DNA of 64,000 nucleotides from Clostridia bacterium (GTDB lineage Bacteria; Bacillota; Clostridia; Oscillospirales; CAG-272). Below are positions 60,005 through 64,000 of the stretch, in pieces; positions within the stretch are counted from its first letter, which is position 1, and every line of letters begins with the position of its first letter. The notes beneath the pieces were generated by a model. The model saw only the letters and a list, made by a program, of their open reading frames with translations, did no database searches and had not been told where the DNA came from. Made by a program: the position numbers and the translations under genes. Location: the NCBI GenBank assembly GCA_017536475.1, contig JAFXHH010000013.1, forward strand, positions 1 to 64,000, in the 5' to 3' direction.

Positions 60005-62551
60005 TTACTTGTAGTTAAGCTCTCCGCCCTGCGCTGCAACGTATGCAGCCCAATCAGCATCATTGTAGTTGTAGTCCATGATACGGAATCCGCCGAAGCC
60101 GTACATAATGTTGTACTCATCGGTGTAGTCCTCTACCTTGTAGGAGCTGAGTGTGCAAACGGTGGTAACTGCAAGAGGAATTCTGTAGAACTTAGCAAGG
60201 AATGCCTCTTCCATCTGAGCAGTGATAGCAAGCTTAACCTTGTTATCAGCGTTAGCGTATGCGCCGGTACCGATCATGGAGTTACCCCATGCCTGCCAGG
60301 TCATAGTAACCTCCTCGCCCTCAACTACGAGAGTAAGGGTCTCGGTGGTAGGATCCCAACAACCAGCCTCGTTGATGGAGTACTGAGTAGGATCGGTGTA
60401 AACCTGGAAGTTACGGAAAGGATAGAACGCAGCGCCGCCCCATGCACCGTAACCGATAGCATAGAGACCAGCAGCGGTATCGCCGTAACGGTCGTTGATG
60501 TTGCCGAGAGGCTCAAGAGTGATGGTGCCGAATCCGGTGCCCTCAACTGCTGCGTTGAGGTACTTCTGGATAAGCTCACACTGCTTGGTGTCGTCCTCGG
60601 TGAGAGAGCCCTTTGCCCAACCGATCTGGATCTTGATAGCGGAGCCCTCGGTGTAAAGACCTGCTGCAACGAGCTCCTCGAATGCCTTAGCCATAAGAGC
60701 CTTAGCCTCGGTGAGATTGTAGCCGGTTATGGAGTCGTAAGCATCCTCGAGAGTCTCGTAGATCTTACCCTCGCCGTACTCTACGCCGTAGAGGTTAACG
60801 ATAGCCTGCATAGCCTCTTCAGACTTTCTGTAGGAGGAAGCGGGATCGTTGTAGATATCGTAGTGATAGAGGTGGTTCATAAGGGAGTACGCAGGAGTCC
60901 ATGCCTGAGTAGCGGTTACGAAGTCTGCTCTATCGATTGCGAAGGACATAGCCTTACGGAAGTTGTAGTTGTTGAGAACTACGGAGAATGCGTTCTTACC
61001 CGAAGCATCGAGAGCCTTGAGGTTGTCAAGGTTAGTGTGGAAGAAGAAGGACATAGTGTATGTCTCGTCTACAACCTGGAGTCTCTCGGAAAGCTTGTAT
61101 TCGTTAAGCTCAGCAGCCGTGGGGGAGTAAGCCATAAGCTCACCCTTAAGGAACTTCTGCTTTGCAACGTCCTCGGTCATAACGTCGATTACGACCTTGG
61201 TGGTGATGTACTGCTGGAGATACTTGCCGTCAACAGTGAACTGAGTGTAGGAAACGAGCTTGCCGTCCTCGGTCTTCTCGAAGCCGTACCAGTTCTCGTT
61301 CTGCTCGTAAACAACCTGCTTGTTGTCCTCGAATACGGTCATCTTGTAGGTACCGTAGGAGATGGAGGTTGCAAGGGAGGTCATGTAGTCGGTAACGATA
61401 AGGCCACCAACTTCCTTCTTACCAGCCTCGTAAAGACCCTCGTGAACGAGCCAAGTGTCTGTGCAAGAGGTGAGGAAGTAGTTGAAGTCGATTGCGGTGT
61501 CGCAAACGTAGAGGAAGCTGTAGTCGCCGGTCTTAACGAGACCAACGCCGTCCCAAGTTGCGCCAACGTTCTCGTTAACTACGTAGATACCTGCGTAAGA
61601 TTCGTATCCGCCGCCTACCTCAAGGAATGAGCCGTAAGCCTGGAGAAGAGCTGCGCCGGTGAACGCGTCATCCTGAGCCTCACCGTAAACGGTTTCATCC
61701 TTAACGGAAACCCACTGAGGACAAGCGTTGCCCTCTGCGTCGGTGTAACCCTTTGCGCCCCAGAAATCCCAAACGTTGATGTAAACGTCTTCTGCAGCCA
61801 TAGCGTCTGCGAGAGAAGCATACTTAGTGGTATAGCCGTTGTAGAAGCCCTCATCCTTGGAGTAGTAGTAGTTGAAACCACCTGCAATTGCAGACTCGCC
61901 GGAGATGTAGAGGTTAGCTCTGTAGTTCTTCATATCGGGGTTAAGAAGCTGCTGCATAGAGTAAACGTAGGAGTCAGCATTGATCTTAGTGCCGTCCTGC
62001 CATTTAGCATCGGGGTTGAGTGTGAACTCAAATACGTAACCGGACTTAACCTCTTCAGCGGTCTTGCCCTCGGGAAGAGTTACGTTGTACTTGGTAAGGA
62101 GATCCTGCTTCTGAGCAGTAACGTCCTTGATAGCGGTTGCCATTTCGCCTACCCACTGGTAGAGACCTTCCTCGGTGTCAAGAGCCTCCATGGTTACGAA
62201 AGGAGAGGTGAGGTAGCTCAGAATGGACTGGTCACCATTTGTCTCCCATGCGTGGGGGTTCCAGTTAGAACCGAGAGAAATAGCGTAGCTATTGTAGGTG
62301 TAGTCACCCAACTTAGCGGTGGGAAGAACTGCGTCAGCGGGACGAGCAGGAGCGATGAACTCGATCTTTTCTTCCTGATCATCTTCGCCCTCACCGGTAG
62401 TTCCCTCGCTAGTGCCGGTGGTGGTTCCTTCATTACCGCCGCCAACAGTTGTTTCTTCTTTATCCTTGCCGCCGTTATCGCAAGCTGCGAGAGTAGCAAC
62501 TGCTGCGAAAACCATCACAAGAGCAAGAAGAACTGCGATTAGTCTTTTCAT
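60005..62551 (-). CDS. oppA: Oligopeptide ABC transporter substrate-binding lipoprotein OppA
   Basis: An 848-residue extracellular solute-binding protein, longer than the usual 540-600. Signal MKRLIAVLLALVMVFAAVATLAAC with lipobox, a Gly/Thr/Glu linker, then an SBP_bac_5-type fold: SLGSNWNPHAWETNGDQSILSYLTSPFV, FEFTLNPDAKWQDGTKINADSYVYSMQQLL, NNYNFRKAMSFAIDRADFV. Insertions lie around residues 180-290. The start at 62551 follows GGAGG. It is first in the opp operon behind a consensus promoter. Confidence 0.93.
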   Translation of the reverse strand: MKRLIAVLLALVMVFAAVATLAACDNGGKDKEETTVGGGNEGTTTGTSEGTTGEGEDDQEEKIEFIAPARPADAVLPTAKLGDYTYNSYAISLGSNWNPHAWETNGDQSILSYLTSPFVTMEALDTEEGLYQWVGEMATAIKDVTAQKQDLLTKYNVTLPEGKTAEEVKSGYVFEFTLNPDAKWQDGTKINADSYVYSMQQLLNPDMKNYRANLYISGESAIAGGFNYYYSKDEGFYNGYTTKYASLADAMAAEDVYINVWDFWGAKGYTDAEGNACPQWVSVKDETVYGEAQDDAFTGAALLQAYGSFLEVGGGYESYAGIYVVNENVGATWDGVGLVKTGDYSFLYVCDTAIDFNYFLTSCTDTWLVHEGLYEAGKKEVGGLIVTDYMTSLATSISYGTYKMTVFEDNKQVVYEQNENWYGFEKTEDGKLVSYTQFTVDGKYLQQYITTKVVIDVMTEDVAKQKFLKGELMAYSPTAAELNEYKLSERLQVVDETYTMSFFFHTNLDNLKALDASGKNAFSVVLNNYNFRKAMSFAIDRADFVTATQAWTPAYSLMNHLYHYDIYNDPASSYRKSEEAMQAIVNLYGVEYGEGKIYETLEDAYDSITGYNLTEAKALMAKAFEELVAAGLYTEGSAIKIQIGWAKGSLTEDDTKQCELIQKYLNAAVEGTGFGTITLEPLGNINDRYGDTAAGLYAIGYGAWGGAAFYPFRNFQVYTDPTQYSINEAGCWDPTTETLTLVVEGEEVTMTWQAWGNSMIGTGAYANADNKVKLAITAQMEEAFLAKFYRIPLAVTTVCTLSSYKVEDYTDEYNIMYGFGGFRIMDYNYNDADWAAYVAAQGGELNYK

Positions 62552-62620
62552 GATGAAAATCCTCCAATAAAAATTTTTATGAGCCAAAGTGCAAAATACA
62601 AACACTTCAAACTATGCCTC

Positions 62621-62649
62621 ATTATACATCGTTTTTTCAAAAATGTCAA
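62621..62649 (-). promoter_or_regulatory. Promoter of the opp operon
   Basis: Minus-strand TTGACA (62649-62644), 17 bases, TATAAT (62626-62621). The remaining 62650-63019 is AT-rich. It must contain the start of the DUF362 transcript, but I see no clear promoter, hairpin or ORF. Confidence 0.8.
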
Positions 62650-63019
62650 GAGCAACTGCAAAAAACTTTGCGCTTTTGTTCAAAAATGGGCATTTGTCAC
62701 ATCACTATAATAAATCGCAAAATTTTTTTTGGTATAATTGCACAATCAAATTACACATCAAAACGAATAAAATTTCATTTTTTAAAAATAAAGCAAACAT
62801 TCGTCAGCTTTTGGGTCCAAGTTTTTTGCAATTTCATCAATAAAAAATTGCAAATTTCGGAAAATTCGCGCAAATATACCATCTCCTTTGACAGAATGCC
62901 ACGAACAAAATTCATACATAAATTTCGCCGTTCATAAAATGTTAGCATTTTCGTGGTAATCTTATATTGTCTACGTTTCATATTTTTAACCGTATTTTCA
63001 AAACGACACGAGGTAACAT

Positions 63020-64000
63020 ATGCAAAATTACGAAATTTCAATAGTACCGTGTGAGGATTACGACAACCGCACAGTCAAAACAGCACTCACCGAGCTGATC
63101 AATGCCATCGGCGGTCTTGATTGGGTAGAAAAAGGCATGTGCATCGCCATAAAAGCAAATCTCGTGACCTTTGCCCATCCCGACGAAGCCGTAACAACGC
63201 ATCCTGCGCCGATCTGCGCTCTTATTGAAATGTTATGCGAGCGCGGCGCAAAGGTTATAGTCGGAGACAGTCCCGGAGGACTTTATAACGCCGCCTTTCT
63301 CAATCGCGTGTACAGCGTATGCGGGCTCGGTGCGGTCGAAGCGGCAGGAGGCGAGCTCAACCGCGATTTCGGGCACGCAGAGGCTCATTTTGACGGTGCC
63401 AGAGTCGCGCACGACTTCACGTACACCTCCTATCTTGACAAAGCCGACGCAATAATAAACTTCTGCAAATTAAAAACTCACGGAATGATGGGAATGAGCG
63501 CCGCCGCCAAGAATATGTTCGGAGTAGTTCCGGGCACGATGAAGCCCGAATATCATTTTCGTTATCCCAACGCCGCGGATTTTGCAAGAATGATCGTAGA
63601 TATCGATGAATATTTCGCGCCAAAGGTCAAGCTTTGTATAGCGGATGCAATAATAGGAATGGAAGGAAACGGTCCGACCAAAGGAACACCGAGAAAGATC
63701 GGCTGCCTCGTCGCAGCTCAAAGTCCGCATAAGCTCGATATGGTCTGTGCCAAGTTGATCGGGCTCTCTCAAGACGAGATACCTACGCTCGGTGCCGCAC
63801 GCGAGCGTGGGCTTATTCCCGAAAGCTTCGATGATTTAAAGATTTTCGGTGACCCCGACTCGCTCACAGTCCCCGATTATCATAACATCGCGGTCAAAAA
63901 CAGTCTGTTATTCGATAACCGATCAAAGCTGTTTGGGAAAATAGCAAAGCTCGCGCTCGAAGCAAAGCCCATTTTGAAAAGCAAAAAATGCAAGGGCTGT
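63020..64000 (+). CDS. DUF362 protein with C-terminal ferredoxin domain (truncated by window)
   Basis: The first 327 residues of a protein whose frame is open to the window edge. The DUF362 domain shows IAIKANLVTFAHPDEAVTTHPAPI, VIVGDSPGG, INFCKLKTHGMMGMSAAAKNMFG and IADAIIGMEGNGPTKGTPRKIG. The last bases encode KKCKGC, the start of a Cys cluster expected to be a 4Fe-4S ferredoxin module. GAGGT precedes the ATG. The family is redox-related but of unknown reaction. Confidence 0.88.
   Translation, partial: MQNYEISIVPCEDYDNRTVKTALTELINAIGGLDWVEKGMCIAIKANLVTFAHPDEAVTTHPAPICALIEMLCERGAKVIVGDSPGGLYNAAFLNRVYSVCGLGAVEAAGGELNRDFGHAEAHFDGARVAHDFTYTSYLDKADAIINFCKLKTHGMMGMSAAAKNMFGVVPGTMKPEYHFRYPNAADFARMIVDIDEYFAPKVKLCIADAIIGMEGNGPTKGTPRKIGCLVAAQSPHKLDMVCAKLIGLSQDEIPTLGAARERGLIPESFDDLKIFGDPDSLTVPDYHNIAVKNSLLFDNRSKLFGKIAKLALEAKPILKSKKCKGC

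Noticed and set aside
59993..61630. 545-codon plus-strand ORF opposite oppA
   Set aside because: Antisense of oppA; no ribosome site or recognisable domain.

Overview
The window reads as chromosome of a Gram-positive Clostridia (Firmicutes/Bacillota). Supporting features are the ylmE-sepF-ylmG-ylmH division cluster next to ileS and lspA, an obg/der block, a T-box leader, TTGACA-17-TATAAT promoters, strong AGGAGG-type ribosome sites, and secreted lipoproteins with lipobox signals. A gut commensal of the Oscillospirales type is my guess from style only; no 16S rRNA is present.

Layout. 1-750: end of a membrane pyrophosphatase, then a rearranged tRNA-Ser neighbourhood. 860-3776: copper resistance unit csoR-copA with a CsoR-type operator inside the promoter. 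3842-12612 (minus): greA, a 23S pseudouridine synthase, lspA, ileS, ylmH, ylmG, sepF, ylmE and an HlyD-like membrane protein. 12683-16821: miaA, an MBL-fold hydrolase, queA, dapA. 16827-21015: small accessory genes, including a divergent lipoprotein/XRE regulator pair, an SDR, an FkbM methyltransferase, a HIT protein and a nucleotidyltransferase. 21063-25912 (minus): elongasome operon maf-mreB-CPBP protease-PBP2, with no mreC or mreD. 26123-33852 (minus): a DUF815 ATPase, a large lipoprotein, then exonuclease-thiI-phosphoribosyltransferase-aspS. 34218-39836 (plus): DUF512 protein, der, a membrane protein, obg, ppa and a small membrane protein. 39880-40782: SleB-like wall hydrolase.

40783-43870 is the most accessory-looking stretch: a possible structured RNA, a 61-bp direct repeat giving an intact tRNA-Pro and a broken copy, a chromate-transporter pair bracketed by related repeats, and an orphan integrase arm-binding domain. 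43883-46810 encodes a 975-residue coiled-coil lipoprotein with a DnaJ-type cysteine cluster. 47184-48962 is a T-box-controlled TrpB2-type tryptophan synthase beta chain. 49011-53287 holds three tandem paralogues of an unrecognised soluble protein. 53411-62551 is an oligopeptide ABC transporter operon (oppA-B-C-D-F plus a DUF3899 protein). Its OppC, OppD and OppF carry large inserted regions absent from the canonical subunits. The right edge cuts a DUF362 protein.

Most genes are ordinary housekeeping. The strongest leads for something unusual are: the Opp system with insertions in several subunits beside the three paralogues; the DnaJ-type Cys cluster in a surface lipoprotein; the CopA with a fused C-terminal HMA domain that has its own ribosome site; and short palindromic repeats that appear to supply ribosome binding sites. 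I saw no CRISPR array, complete prophage, insertion sequence or rRNA.
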